Origin: Nemophila menziesii
Lineage: Eukaryota > Streptophyta > Magnoliopsida > Boraginales > Hydrophyllaceae
NCBI GenBank assembly: GCA_029959085.1
Contig: JARWIR010000016.1
Location: 8,105,441 to 8,169,440, forward strand
Reading direction: 5' to 3'
Length of the DNA stretch: 64,000 bases
A program made the position numbers and the translations under genes. Positions 23,887 to 35,989 of the stretch are shown here, piece after piece. Below the pieces are notes generated by a model that saw only the letters and a list, made by a program, of their open reading frames with translations, was not told the DNA's origin and searched no databases. The number at the start of each line of letters is the position of its first letter. Position 1 is the first letter of the stretch.

Positions 23887-24145
23887 CTTCCTCCGTCTCT
23901 AAAATATTGTCATTATTACTAAAAATAGTTGTTTATAAAAGGTTGTTATTTTAAAAAAAAAACATTTTTTCATTTTTCATATCACTTTTATTTCTAATTA
24001 AATATTATAGTTTATATTTCTCAATAAACTTTCAATAGATCAAAACACTCTATAGAAAGTATTTTAGTAGTACATAGAGATAATAAATCATCCCTTTAGT
24101 TTATGTACAACATCAAGTGTAACATCCTTTTGAAAATAGAGAAAG
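23887..24145. mobile_element. Degenerate Stowaway-like MITE
   Basis: Left end CTTCCTCCGTCTCTAAAATA after TA; right end GAAAATAGAGAAAG followed by TA. 259 bp, AT-rich. Inverted repeats are only partly kept. Confidence 0.6.
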
Positions 24146-24196
24146 TAATTCATGAATTGGTTTCAGAATAATAGACTAGAGTACTCTGATATAGTG

Positions 24197-24223
24197 TATA
24201 TATATATATATATATATATTAAC

Positions 24224-24265
<42 letters not shown>

Positions 24266-24275
24266 GTTAATATTA
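24197..24275. repeat. (TA)n tract with embedded inverted repeat
   Basis: Two AT runs separated by TTAACTTAA; the second run ends in the complementary TTAAGTTAA. The stretch can fold back on itself. Confidence 0.75.
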
Positions 24276-24680
24276 TTTCAAACATTATAACTAAAAGTCT
24301 AAAAGAATTTGTGAGAATTGATAATTTTATGTAAATGATGTCATATAATAATGGATTTTTGGGAAAATTTTGAATCGCTAAGATAGTAATGAATTGGGGA
24401 TTGATTCAAAAGGTTCACACAACAAATGAATTATGAGAAAATGCCACTTAGGGTCTTGAACACCCCCCCCCCACCCTCTTCGAGATAGCACACCCACGAG
24501 GAGTCTCTTCTTACTAAAGACCTCAAAAAGTATTTAACACATGAAACCCAAAACCCCAATTACTTTACTACCCTCTTTTGTTTTTTCCCCTATATATACT
24601 AAATAAAACATTTCTGAAATAGAAAACAAAATCCTAAAAAGTTCATTACTCTCTCTCCTAAAAAGCTTACGATTCCGGCA

Positions 24681-24821
24681 ATGGAAGCTCCAAAACCACC
24701 ACCACCACCAAAACATCACCACCACCATAACACCTCAACCACCACCATAACACCTCAACCACCACCTGTCCCCCGTCTTCTCCAGCAGCGTCGAGCACGC
24801 TGCATCTTTTCCGGCGACTAG
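24681..24821 (+). CDS. Small proline/histidine-rich open frame in MULE-2
   Basis: 46 codons from the first ATG downstream of the MULE-2 TATA box, beginning MEAPKPPPPPKHHHHH and ending FSGD before TAG. It contains a run of Pro and His codons. Position after TATA and leader makes it the first possible product, but there is no family match and no sign of selection; it may be only a captured 5' fragment. A longer GC-rich frame at 24831-25370 in the same element is composed largely of repeats and is not called. Confidence 0.25.
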   Translation: MEAPKPPPPPKHHHHHNTSTTTITPQPPPVPRLLQQRRARCIFSGD

Positions 24822-25109
24822 ATTCGAGCAATGCTGCAGCAACCCTCGCTGGAGTTACTTTTCCGAGCTGCAGATCTGTTTGTTGCTTCATTCCTCCGCT
24901 ATCCTGCTGTTCCAGTTCGAGATCCAAGCTGCACTATTGCTGTTCCGTCGAGCGTGAGCATGGTGATGGTGTTGGTGGGGTTTTCGGTGGTGGTGGTGGA
25001 GCGAGCTCTGGTAGTTCGTTCTCCCGCGCGAGAGCATCGAAGAAGGAGAGCTTTGTGTCTGCAATCTTCATGGCTGCTCGTCGAACAAGGAGGCTGCTCT
25101 GATCTCGAC

Positions 25110-25310
25110 GCTAGAAGACTCCATGGCTGCTTCGATCTTCATGGTGGTAGTGTTCGTGTGGTGTTGATGGGGGTGGCCATGGATGATGCAGGTGGTGGTG
25201 TTCGTGTGGTGTTGGTTGGGTGGACTCCATGGCTGCTCCGATCTTCATGGTGGTGGTGTTCGTGTGGTGTTGGTGGGGTGGCATGGATGATGCATGTGGT
25301 GTCTTCGTCG
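25110..25310. repeat. Direct repeats of about 115 bp in MULE-2
   Basis: CCATGGCTGC, GATCTTCATGGTGGT and GTTCGTGTGGTGTTG recur in the same order, with GGATGATGCA between. Expansion inside the cargo region. Confidence 0.7.
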
Positions 25311-25689
25311 GAGCTGCGTGAAGACGAGATGCTCTTTTTTTTTCTTTTTTTTTTAGTTTGTCATGGTTGACCAGATCTAGATCTGGTCAAACCAAATAGA
25401 TTTCCTTTTTTTTCTGATTGTGTAATAATAGTAATAATATAATTGTTTGAATAATATTCACTTTTTTTAATTTAGATTCATTGCTTTTTTTAAATTACTC
25501 TCTAATTGTTTAGAATACTCATCAATTTTAAAGAGTACTCACCAAATTTACGTAGTACTCATCATATTTATAAGAGTACTTATCGAAATTATCCGGAAAT
25601 ATTCAGTAAAATATATAGAGTACTCATCAAATGTATAGAGTACTCTATTGTTTTTCCGATACTCATCGATTTTTTCCGATACTCTATGT

Positions 25690-25825
25690 TTTTTCCGGTG
25701 ACTGGTGGTCGGAGGTCGGTGGTCGGTGGTCGGTGGTCGGAGGTCAGAGGTCGGTGGTCGGAGGTCGGTGGTAGGTGGTAGGTGGTCGGAGATTGGAGGT
25801 AGGTGGGTAGTGGTAGGTAGTGGAG
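25690..25825. repeat. GGTCGG(A/T)G minisatellite in MULE-2
   Basis: About a dozen short units of GGTGGTCGGAGGTC type. A shorter version is at the matching position in MULE-1 (15,820-15,855). Confidence 0.85.
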
Positions 25826-26869
25826 AGAGAAATAGTGACATCATACTTCTGTTGTCTTTTAGTGTTAGTAAGGGTAGGAAAGACTATTGTCAAAACTGAG
25901 GTCCCTAAGAAGAACAGCTTTTTAGACTATACTCTATAGAGAAGAAAGATGGTCTCGAAGACCCTATATATAATTCACCCATGAATTATCTTATAAGATA
26001 AACACTAATTTTATATAAATAATTCATTAAAAACACTGATGCGTATTTCATCATTGGCGATGATTTTTGTCGCCGCTAATGAATAGAAATGTCACAGAGA
26101 ATGGCCTGATTTATTTTTAGCGACGACATGTCGACGCTAAGATTTAGTTTCCAGTGTTTGTCGTTAGAGATGATGAATGGGGACGACTTTTGGTCTGTCA
26201 TTACAAGAACCCTCTGTTATTAGAGACAAAATATGTCGTCGGTAGTAATAGGATCTCATGCAACGACTATGCAATCCTCGTTGATGACATATTTCTAGCG
26301 ACGAAAAATGTTGTCGATATGGACCGAGGGTTCTTGCAATGACATTGTAGTAGTTGCTCACACCGTGTTTACTTGTGACAAAATTGTCGTCGCGGTTTAC
26401 ATGAATGAAGACGTCAGCATTGTTAACATTAGCGACCAAAATGTTCTTGCTAATGATTTTTTAATATTTTTTTTAATTCAATGATTGTTTTTTTTATAAA
26501 ATTTGATTTGTATTTCTTTCTTGCTTTTAAACTTGATTTATAAAATAGATTATAATTATTTTAAACAAATAATATTAATAAATCCAGATAAAAGTCGGAA
26601 TGAAAGTCAGATTAAATTAAAATAACATCAACTGCAATAAAAATATAGTCTACTACATTATAAATCAGTCAAAACAACACCAAACTAATCATCATACAAA
26701 CGTTCTCCATCTTCATCTTTACCTATTTCATCTTCGTCTTCGGGTTGTCGGCTACAAAACGCTTCTTGTTGTCCTGTTAGCTTGGGGTCGAGTGAAAGTG
26801 GAAAGTCCCACGGATGTCCTACACTCATTAACAAACTTCATTGTCGCGCTATTATCTGGCATCGTAAAA

Positions 26870-27106
26870 TTAGGGGAGTCGGTGCCAGCAGTTGAACCTC
26901 GTGGATTGATTAAATGGAGGAGTGTATGGCGGACGACCCTGTGAAACGAGAAATTCGTCCAAGACGGCCATCATTCTGTTTAATTGTTCATCTTGCTTAC
27001 TTGTCGAAGCAGGTCTCGTAGTGCGTCTAGTCTTAGGAGGCGGTCCCACTCTGAGTGCCCAACTCTTATACGCCTGACCCATCCCTTTCTTGGTAGCTTC
27101 CTTCAC
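26870..27106 (-). pseudogene. Remnant of the second CACTA protein (Ptta/En/Spm transposase-like)
   Basis: The frame runs through KKGMGQAYKSWALRVGPPPK and RTTRPASTSKQDEQLNRMMA, resembling the C-terminal part of plant Ptta/En/Spm-type proteins. Exons further right (to about 27,960) are broken. Similar debris is at 38,446-38,900. Confidence 0.5.
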
Positions 27107-27999
27107 TTACTTCTTCAACATCAAAGCAAGAATGGATAATAAAGATGCAGATGACCCAGACCGTGACTGTTACTGGGTGACTTTCTCTTTCATCAAGGAC
27201 CAAAGCTCAGTATGTTACATTAAATAAATATATTTCAAATTTTAAAACATCAAACCCTTTTTTGAAATAATAAATTTTGATATAGAAACAATTACGTCGG
27301 TCTTCTTGTACTTTAGGGTCCTCCACTGTTTCTTGTCGTTATATCCGACATGCTAGAAGAATCCTCCCAAATTACAGTGAAAGTGGGATATAATGTTGGG
27401 TGTCATCATCGGTGACCACCAATGATGGTGAGGGTTTCTCCAACTTTCTCTATTGCATTCCAATGTCTTCTCACTAATCTTAAGAAATTTAAAAAGCAAC
27501 AAGAAGTTATTTTGGTAAAAACAAATTTGTACCTCATAAAGAATATCTCGAGTCCGGAATAATTCCTCAACCACACTACACTAGGGCGTGTTTGTTTTGC
27601 TCTATTTGCCGCGTTAGCGGCCGCCTGGTTCTGGTTCTATTTATTAAATAATATTAATAACATGTAGTACAATCATGTATTACAAGTTAAATCCTTATTA
27701 CCTAGGTCTCCTCTTCATCCCAATTTGCACAACTCTTTCCCTAATTCTTGTCATCGGCTTCACCCCTTACTGTGGTAGTTCTTCTTGATGTGATACTTGT
27801 AGTCCTTGATGTACTTTTTCCCAGTCATCCCTCCTCTTTCAGTCCGCTATATCAAAATTCATGTAACAACAACAAGTTAGCCATCATCCAAACTAAACAG
27901 TAATGAATGATTTAAGAATAAATTTAAAATGAAAATTACTGACACGCGATCAAGGAGTTGCTCTTTCAGCTCATCTGGGACATCTTTCCAAAGCTTGAA

Positions 28000-29545
28000 G
28001 CATAGGGGGCTCTCTCCATAACCGTAATCCTAATAATTCGTCTGACATGTTTTCCATACACGTCAATCTTATTCCATGTATCATCTAATATATAAAAGTC
28101 AACTGGTAAGTAAGTACCCTACTCATGCAAAGCCTTAAGTGCAGATCCTAGGGTTGCCTTGCCCTTGGGTTTTCTCCTTTTTGTTATATTTAAGCACGCT
28201 AATTAACCTTGAACCTACCACCCAGATGTGGGTTCTTGAGTATATCGACTTGCATTTGGGTCATGCTAAGTAACCTTGACCCTGACACCCTAATGTGTAT
28301 GACCTAGCCGGGTAACCATTAGTTGTGGACAACATCCAAACCTTCATTACAAATTTTTCCTTAGTATGAGCATCATACGTAATGAACCCTATATCCAACA
28401 ACATGTCCAAATTATCTATAACAGGGCGGATAAAGACATCCATATATTTACCATGTGATTGCGGATTCAAAATCAACAAACATAACATAAATGTGGATTC
28501 TTTCATGCATAACCATAGAGTCAAGTTGTAGATGGTCAATATTATCTAGCCACATGCTATATGAGTTGTTCTGCATAAATAATAGACAAAAACCATCGAT
28601 ACCCAGTCCCAAAAACACAATCTGAGCTTCACTCGCAAACTCAGGATATAGCTTTGAAAATCTCTTCCAGCGATCACCATCAACCAGGTGACGTAATTCA
28701 TTTGGATCGATACTCTTTCCGGTATGGTGGAAAATCATGTCTTTGGCGGTGTGCCTTGAAGCGTACAGTCGTTGCAATCTTGGTGCAACCAGAAAACAAA
28801 GTAGTTTCATATGCGGTACTTTCTTACACTTCTTCAAATTTCATCTAGATTCACCACATATTGGACAATGTTCGAGGTATTCATTCTCTTTGTAATATAA
28901 AGCAAAATATTTCAAGCAAACATCGATTGTACGGTATCCCATATACCCATACTTTGCAACTTTTTGCTGCACTCTTCATAAGAAGAAGGTCGCGTATGAC
29001 CTTCAGGTAAGACACGACAACAATTGTAGGATTTAGGTGAATGAGGTGTTCGTCTACTTGTTCTTCACCTTTACGTGCATTAGCTTTGCAATGAAATTTA
29101 AAGAACCCATTGCCGTAGAACTGGGGGTATAACTCGGTCCCCGTTTCCTCGAACAAAGCACCAAAACTAGCATGACTTGTATGATTCCCGTCTCTCATCT
29201 TGGTTTACCAGATTGACCCCACACATGGAATACGGGTCTCAAATTGTCATACACATTAATCATTTCGTCGAATACAATTTGGGTTGAGTTTTTTGCGGGA
29301 ATTTATACTTTTTCACCAAACCTCACACGTGGACAAAAACCCATATATTTGAATGTGTGCACTAACCTCATGGATAAAGAATCTTCGATTTTTCAAACAA
29401 TGATTCTACGAACAAAACATTAAACCAGTAATACCCACGTGTTTATCCACAAAACGGAAAAATTCTTCCAAACCCGTAATGTATTCCAAGTAACCCAACA
29501 ATTTGATTTAATCCAACTCTTAATCGGTACACGGATCCATCGTCC
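28000..29545 (-). pseudogene. TNP2-type CACTA transposase, broken
   Basis: Minus-strand sequence reads as TNP2 over several frames. The N-terminal part near 29,540-29,230 includes YITGLEEFFRFVDKH-like sequence. The central part at 28,837-28,620 has RLQRLYASRHTAKDMIFHH and RWKRFSKLYPEFASE followed by LGLGIDGF. The next block, in another frame (28,539-28,261), has MDVFIRPVIDNLDML and GFITYDAHTKEKFVM. TNP2 is the cut-and-paste transposase of CACTA elements and acts in the nucleus at the subterminal repeats. Frameshifts and stops make it non-functional. Confidence 0.82.
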
Positions 29546-30407
29546 ATTTTGATATAAGCACAAAACTACAAGATTATCAAAAATTAAAAATAAATGTTCA
29601 GATATAAATATTATATACCATAAAAATACAACCATAAAACACATTTTAATCACCTAGTCATGACATAGCATAGTAAAACACAAACATCTTTTAATAAAAC
29701 AAATTCTAAAAAAAGTTTGAATTTTGGAAACATACCTAATATTGTGATATTGTGTGGAGAAATTGAAGTAGAAATAGGCCCCACCCGTTTACAATGGTCC
29801 CGGGAAAAGGAAAATGATGACTTGGCGGAGAAAGAAATTCGGATGGGGTGTACTGATAGAACGAATAGCGGTTAAGGTTTGAGAAAAAAAATATTTTCTG
29901 GGTTTTTTGTTATTTTTAAGATTTTAACCAAAATTTGCAATAAACACGCTAACATTATTCGTGACGACATTCCCGACGTCGCCAATAATGTTCATGTCAC
30001 CGCTATCTGCGACGACTTTGTTTCGTCACCATTAATCTAGATCATTAGCGACTACAATATTCGTCAAAAAAATATACTTTTATATTTAATCTCCAACAAC
30101 GACTCTGACATTATCAGCGACAACATATTTTCGTCGCTAATACCAACTGAAATAGGCGACGACCAATGTCGTCGCGAATGACAACTTATTAGCGATGACG
30201 TACACATCGTCATTATGATCTCGTCGCTAAAATATGTGTTCTATTAGTGAAACATACTTAACTTATAACAAAAACATTTACAAACTATTAAAAGAATACC
30301 TTGTTCATTAAACAAACAAAACAAACTTATTGTTAATTCGACTTTTTTTTGGATGAAAAGTAGATTAAAGGGTAAGAAACATATTTTTTGATCAATTAAA
30401 TAATTAA

Positions 30408-30724
30408 GGCGCCGTTTGATTTTTTAAGTGAGAAGTACTTAATGTTGAATAACAGCTGAATAGAACTTATTCTGTTATGAGGCAGTGTCTGAGATCAGAC
30501 GTATGTGGTGTTTGTTTGGACTTAACGAGATCTTAATCTGGTTCATTAAGACACTAGATTAATAAGGTTGTTTGTTTTTTCTGACCAATTCAGATCTGAA
30601 TGGTTCTTAACTGGTTTGTTTCATTAAGTTAAGATAATTCAAACACCGTATTTTAACACAATAAGTTCTGTTCAGATGTTCATTTAACATTCAGTACTTA
30701 TTACTTTTAAAAACAAATAACACC
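30408..30724. mobile_element. MITE with 60-bp inverted repeats
   Basis: Left arm starts GGCGCCGTTTGATTTTTTAA; the complement of the right end starts GGTGTTATTTGTTTTTAAAA. Similarity continues through GAAGTACTTAATGTT/GTAATAAGTACTGAATGTT and AGAACTTATT. 317 bp, non-coding. Flanks (TAA, TTA) do not settle the superfamily; hAT or Harbinger is possible. Confidence 0.7.
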
Positions 30725-30951
30725 TTAATTTAAAATTCTAATGAAATAGATCAATTAAAAGATATTTAAATCTGAAATGATTAGGAAAATAAACAGTTTT
30801 ATTGATCTAATAAATTAATACACTAAATAAAAAAATCATTAAGTTAAAGTGTAAATAAATACCCCTGACTTTAATTAAATGTATCAAATTTGATATTCAG
30901 AGACGATTGTTATTTTCACTGGATTGTCTTCCAACTAATGTTGTTTAGTAC

Positions 30952-31719
30952 TAGGGATGGCAATGGCTATGGTTAAAACCCGAAACCGATGATAACCGAA
31001 CCGATTAAAGACCGAATTATATAAATGTGGTTAAAACCATTAGGTTATGGTTTTGAAAAGTGTAACCGATGGTTAAAACCGTTAGGTTATGGTTTTTGCT
31101 AAAAATAAAACCGAAAAACCGAAACCGTTTATTATCATATATATTTTCAAATTTTATAATGAGTAATGATATATGTCACCCCTTTTCATGTCACTCATTT
31201 ATCACCCTTCTATATATATGTTTTGATTACCTTGAATAGAAGATAGAGAAAAAATAAATAGGATAGAGAAATCAATTCATTGGTACATGTAGGCATACAT
31301 GTAGGAGGTGATAAAAGGGTGATTAAAAAAGGGTGACAAAAATCATTACTCTTTTATAATTATTTAGGTTAAATTAGATATATTAAAATTTTAAAAGCAA
31401 AATCAAAATACTAGATTTAGCTAATTAAATAATAAATATGCAATTTAATCAAATATCAACACAATTTTTTATAAACCTTGTAGTTTTCTTTTATATGTGT
31501 GGTTTTATTTTATGAAATTTAATATATTTATTAGATTATCATTTGAATATGGTTAAAAACCGCAAAACCGTTTAAAAAACCGAAACCGAATAATACGGTT
31601 ATGGTTTTAAAAAATAAAACCGATAGTTAAAACCGTTAAGATATGGTTTTTAGTTATAAAAACGGTTATAGTTATGATTTTTGGAATTTTTATAAAAAAT
31701 CAATCCATTGCTATCCCTA
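30952..31719. mobile_element. hAT-type non-autonomous element
   Basis: Terminal repeats TAGGGATGGCAATGG and CCATTGCTATCCCTA, with the perfect 8-bp target duplication TTTAGTAC at 30944-30951 and 31720-31727. The interior has many AACCGTTA/AAAACCGAAACCG motifs in both orientations and no coding sequence. A 191-bp MITE is nested inside. Confidence 0.9.
31161..31351. mobile_element. Mutator-type MITE nested in the hAT element
   Basis: Ends GAGTAATGATATATGTCACC and the complement of GAGTAATGATTTTTGTCACC. The perfect 9-bp target duplication TTTTATAAT is at 31152-31160 and 31352-31360. 191 bp. Same family as 32900-33091. Confidence 0.9.
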
Positions 31720-31727
31720 TTTAGTAC

Positions 31728-32890
31728 TCTAGTTGTAATTGTAAATAAACGTAACTCAATAATATACTTTTTCGAAAGAAAGAAGTTAGTGAAATTCAAC
31801 GAACTCGGATAAGTCCAAGACATAATGAATGCTTCTAACCTACTCGTTTGAAAAGAGAACCAATATGGCTCAGTATTCAATCTTTGTCTGCAAAACTTGT
31901 CGAATTTTTCTTATTTTATACTTCTAGTTGATTTTTCTAATAGTAATTTATAATATAATCCCGTTATTTTTTCTATGTGCTTGACTTAATATTATTGCCT
32001 TTAATATCTTTTCATTATTGATACTTACGACTTAAAACTTGGTAAGTACACACAAGGGTTGAGCAAAGGTATAACTACATTATATTACGAGCGAATCTTT
32101 TTTTTAGGCAGTTACATGTAGATTAAGCCAAACATGTAGATTTTTGCCCAAAAAACATTTTAAATTAAAATTAATTCGCTTTTATTCTAATTATCATTTT
32201 ATTACTCATAAAAAGCTACATATATTTTGTTTTTTTCTTTTCTTTTTCATAAAAAGAGTCCTTTAAGTTAAAAAACTTCTCATAACTCAAATTTTAAATA
32301 ATGGTAAATATCCCATTACTCAAACTTTGAGTAATGGGAAACTTTCCATTACTTGTTGTTCTTTAAAAAAATACGGTGCCTCTTATGGGTAAGGGTGTAA
32401 GGTGGCAGGTGCCTATTGGACATTAATCCTTAAAAATACTTATTTTTAAACTATGCCACTATTCTATTTAAAAAATAATGATTATAATATGTTTGGTCTA
32501 AAAATCTAAACTGATTAATATAATTTCGTTAGTTTTTAGATAAAGCTAATTTTATGGCCTAAAAATAACATTTTTAATATTTTAGGTCTAAAAATAAACA
32601 TTTTAAAACGTTTAGATTAAAAATAATTTGCTCTTACATTATTACTAAAGGAAACTTGTGATTAAAAAGTAAGGATCCAGTTTTTTTACTTTTAATAAGT
32701 AATACAATTCATTATATTCAATTATTTAGTTCTTCTATGAAAACATATTTGATACAAACATTCAATTAATTGACGTTGTTTGTAGATTATAAAGTTTTTC
32801 ATCCATGAGATACTACGACAGAAAAAATAAGAGATAATGGAAGAACGAAAAATGGAGAAAGAAGAATGGTTCAAGCAGCACAAGGTCATA
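31728..32890. other. Intergenic region with one perfect palindrome
   Basis: AT-rich, no gene or element recognised except the hairpin at 32,312-32,338. The minus-strand frame at 31650-31880 overlaps the hAT end and is fortuitous. Confidence 0.45.
32312..32338. repeat. Perfect 13-bp-arm palindrome
   Basis: Arms CCCATTACTCAAA and TTTGAGTAATGGG around one central C. Beyond the arms, ATGGTAAATAT and AAACTTTCCAT pair partly, extending the potential hairpin to about 50 bases. Confidence 0.9.
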
Positions 32891-32899
32891 ATAAAGAGT

Positions 32900-33091
32900 G
32901 AGTAAAGCTATATATCACCTCTTTTTACTTCACCCTTATATCACCGCCCGTGTGTCACATTATGTGGAATTAAATAAAATAGAGAAAAAAATTACATTTA
33001 GGAGAGAGAAACGGTTTGATTGGTGCTTAAAACCTCCATATAGGAGGTGATACAAGTGTGAAGCAAAAAGAGGTGATATATATCTTTACTC
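32900..33091. mobile_element. Mutator-type MITE, second copy
   Basis: Ends GAGTAAAGCTATATATCACC and the complement of GAGTAAAGATATATATCACC; perfect 9-bp target duplication ATAAAGAGT at 32891-32899 and 33092-33100; 192 bp. Confidence 0.9.
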
Positions 33092-33100
33092 ATAAAGAGT

Positions 33101-33414
33101 TGATATATAGGGCCACAACATCCGTTTCGGTAGAATTTAAAACATGAATTCACATAGGGAATAAAAGAGAAATTTCGTCATTGGGAGAAATACCGATTGT
33201 GCCACACACAACATCCTAGAATTTCATGAGGATTTGTTTTGCTCATGCCAAATATTAAATGTCACGTTGAAATTTTCTGAGTAGTTGCTTTGACTTTATT
33301 TTACATATTCTGCTATCTTCTTTCCCACTGTGCTTAATTGACTTAAGTATGTATTTAGAGTCTTTTCTTTATTCTTATCTTTATTGTATCGGGACGATAC
33401 AACTTTGAGTCGGG
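33101..33414. other. Spacer, nothing recognised
   Basis: No element or gene seen between the MITE and LTR copy C. Confidence 0.4.
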
Positions 33415-33419
33415 GGTCT

Positions 33420-34954
33420 TGATGTCTCCCTATCTATGATATAATAATCTAGGTGGGAGACATCATTTTAGGTGTATTCGAGTATTTGATTATAGATTTT
33501 TATTCGTATTATTTTAGGTGTATTCGAGTATTTGATTATATATTTATTCGTATTTTGATAAATTCCTATTTCTTGTCTTGATTTGATGAATTATTATTTT
33601 AGAGCATATTGGGTTTAATTTATTTGTTCACTGTGAAACTTTAAAGATATATGGAAATTAATTAGATGCCAAATCAATTCTAAGAGATAAAGGAAAGAAG
33701 ATATGGACGAAAATTGGAGATAAAAGGAAGTAGAGATAAAATAGGAAAGGAAAAGCTGCCAAGTAAATCTGAAATTCTGCAGCCACGTCCACTAAAGTGA
33801 AGTTGACTTAAAATCGGCTTGGAATTTGGAGGAGCAATCTAAAGGAAAAGTGTATATCTTTTCGACACAGTCGTTTCGATATAAAGTAGGCGAATCAGAG
33901 AAATAACGAAGAAGGTACGACCAGAACAAGACATCAGTGTTTATCCTATCTCCTATATTTTAAGAAACAAATTTGATTTGGAAAAGGAGTCCAATTACTT
34001 GCCTTCTACTCCAAGATTTTGACCTAGAGTCTTCTAAACACATAGAAATACACCCTTTAGTCATTGTAAACTTTTCCTTGCCTCTCCACAATAAATCCTT
34101 AAGTATTATTCATCATAGAAGCTATTCAAGAGAAGCAAGTTATCAGTATGTATTTTTATTTTAGATTATTTCTTTCTAGTATGAACTAACTTTCTCATAG
34201 CTTGGGTTTTGCATGATTCTATTTTTTTCTATCTAAGTTTGTTTGGGAAAACTATTTTAAATTGATTATAGCTTCTTAACCTATATTTGTTTTATGTGCT
34301 TTGATTTATTTCCTATCTTAATCTTGATCATGTTAGGATTGTCTTAATAGTAGTTAGATGGTCACCGGAAGGGGTGTCTAATTATTGAAACATCACATAA
34401 GCGTCTAGGTGCGGTAGTGATTTGGAAGGGCTTTCATAACTAGATAGTCATTAGGGTTTGAGATTTAATCACCGATCATTACGCAGGTTCCTTTTACCCA
34501 AGTCCCCTGATAATTGTTAGGTCGCCTCTTAAGTCCACCTGGAAGGGATTTATGAGGAATATAGGATCCTGGCTACTTATCTAAGAGCTTTAATCACCCT
34601 TATTAACTAGTAGAAGAAATAGAATGATTAGTGCATACTAGCAAAACCTGAGCTATAGTTTCTCATCTTATTCTCTCATATTTATTTTATTGTCTTTAGT
34701 TTAATTTAGTTTAATCTTATCTCCTCATCAATCATTATTATTTACTTTTCTTGTCTTTAACTATTTATTACTACGCTATTCTGGTAAATTCATTCGTATA
34801 ACACACTAAGTTCCTGAGAACGAATTCTTACTTATCATTAAGCCTTGCGTACGACATGTGATACTTGTTGTGAGTACCATATTTAGTCTAGGGTGTTAGT
34901 GCATCGTTTATTCTCTTTTATTATCTTATTTTTATCACACCCTAGGCGACACCA
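33420..34954 (+). mobile_element. LTR copy C of the 1.5-kb family
   Basis: 1535 bp. Starts TGATGTCTCC and ends ATCACACC...GACACCA. Inverted repeat arms lie at 33420-33429 and 33456-33465. A tandem duplication of about 45 bp containing GGTGTATTCGAGTATTTGAT lies at 33,465-33,550. No matching 5-bp flanks were found (GGTCT, ACTAT) and no primer site follows, so it is a solo or fragmentary LTR. Confidence 0.78.
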
Positions 34955-35989
34955 ACTATCCTAACATCCAAGGTACCACTTAAAATTTATAAAGGATATA
35001 CTGGAGAGTCTTTTGCCAGAATGCTTGAACTCCCTTCATGATCCACCTTCATTAACTGTGGAAGTTGTGTTTATACCTTGATATCATCAACCATTTTGCC
35101 TAATATTCTTTCGGTCTTCATATATGTTTATTGAAGAAAACGTACATGATTTGAAATTAGGTTTCCATTTCTTAGAGAAATTATATGGTTTAGAAGAAAG
35201 TCTTCGTATGGTCTTATTTTTTAAAGACTTCAAATTATCATAATGTCATTACTACTAGTGAGTATTGTTGAACGTTGGATATTCTCCACGACATCAAGAA
35301 TAACAAAAATATCCCGCTCGGGGTGAAATTCTCCCCATTTAGTGGACGATGGACAATGGGGGAGTTTTCATACAAAAAGTCTCATTTTCATACAAAAAGT
35401 CTCATTTTGTGCCACTCATAATGACTTCTAAAAAAATCCTTACAGAACACATGTACGCTTATTCTGACTTACAAGGATAGAAATTGTACCAACCCCCTCA
35501 AACATTGATCCAGAAAAACATAAAGGGTCAACTATCGAGATAGCAGGATTTCTTCCTATTTCTTATGAAGATAAAAAAGTCTAAAATAATGAAGTAATTT
35601 GAGGGTTTGCCGATAATAGGCATAAAATGAGAAGATCCTAGTCCAAGAATATGGTGATAACAGACTAGATATCAAGGAATACAATTATAATAATTCATGG
35701 ATGGAGGTCCCAAAGGGGTATCTCATTCCCATGTCAAAACATTGGACTCATATCACAATCTCATCCTCACCCTTTACAAGTCTTTTATGTTTCTCCAGGT
35801 ATCATATTTTCTATGCTTGACCTATATCTTTGGAGGTTAAAAAAAGTTATCGTCTCTTTAGATAAAGAACATTCTACCTGATTTACCCTAAACCCTAGGT
35901 TCGACTTGGGTTAGGCTTATCCGTATTTTTTATGAACAAGAAATATTATTTACATAAATATAAAACTCTACCAATTTCAAAGAAGGGTC
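34955..35989. other. Intergenic region, no gene recognised
   Basis: Unassigned sequence between LTR copy C and copy 2 of the duplication. It contains a short tandem repeat (TTTTCATACAAAAAGTCTCA twice, about 35,368-35,410) and no frame with a recognisable domain. Confidence 0.4.

Larger units (their letters stand above)
24435..25980. mobile_element. Mutator-like element MULE-2 with gene-like cargo
   Basis: 1546 bp with a perfect 9-bp target duplication ATGAATTAT at 24426-24434 and 25981-25989. Left end GAGAAAATGCCACTTAGGGT; right end is the complement of GGGTGAATTATATATAGGGT. As in MULE-1, the left repeat holds CTTCTTACTAAAG and a TATA box (CTATATATACT), followed by a leader, an ATG and a GC-rich stretch. 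It carries GGTCGGAGGTCGGT repeats near its right end. No transposase is visible. Confidence 0.87.
26034..30249 (-). mobile_element. CACTA (En/Spm) DNA transposon, decayed
   Basis: 4216 bp. Left end CACTGATGCG; right end CTATTAGTG, the complement of CACTAATAG, with AAA flanking each end as a 3-bp target duplication. Subterminal regions (26,034-26,450 and 29,940-30,240) are full of short GTCGCTAA / TTAGCGACGA motifs in both orientations, typical of CACTA ends. Coding remnants (TNP2-like and second-transposase-like) are on the minus strand, so the 5' end is at 30,249. Confidence 0.88.

Noticed and set aside
25548..25899. Open frames over the MULE-2 minisatellite (GGRWSVVGG and complement)
   Set aside because: Repeat-driven frames on both strands; no start context or domain.
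34955..34959. Target duplication for LTR copies C and D
   Set aside because: Flanking 5-mers do not match (GGTCT/ACTAT for C, GACGA/CAAGG for D), so none is claimed.
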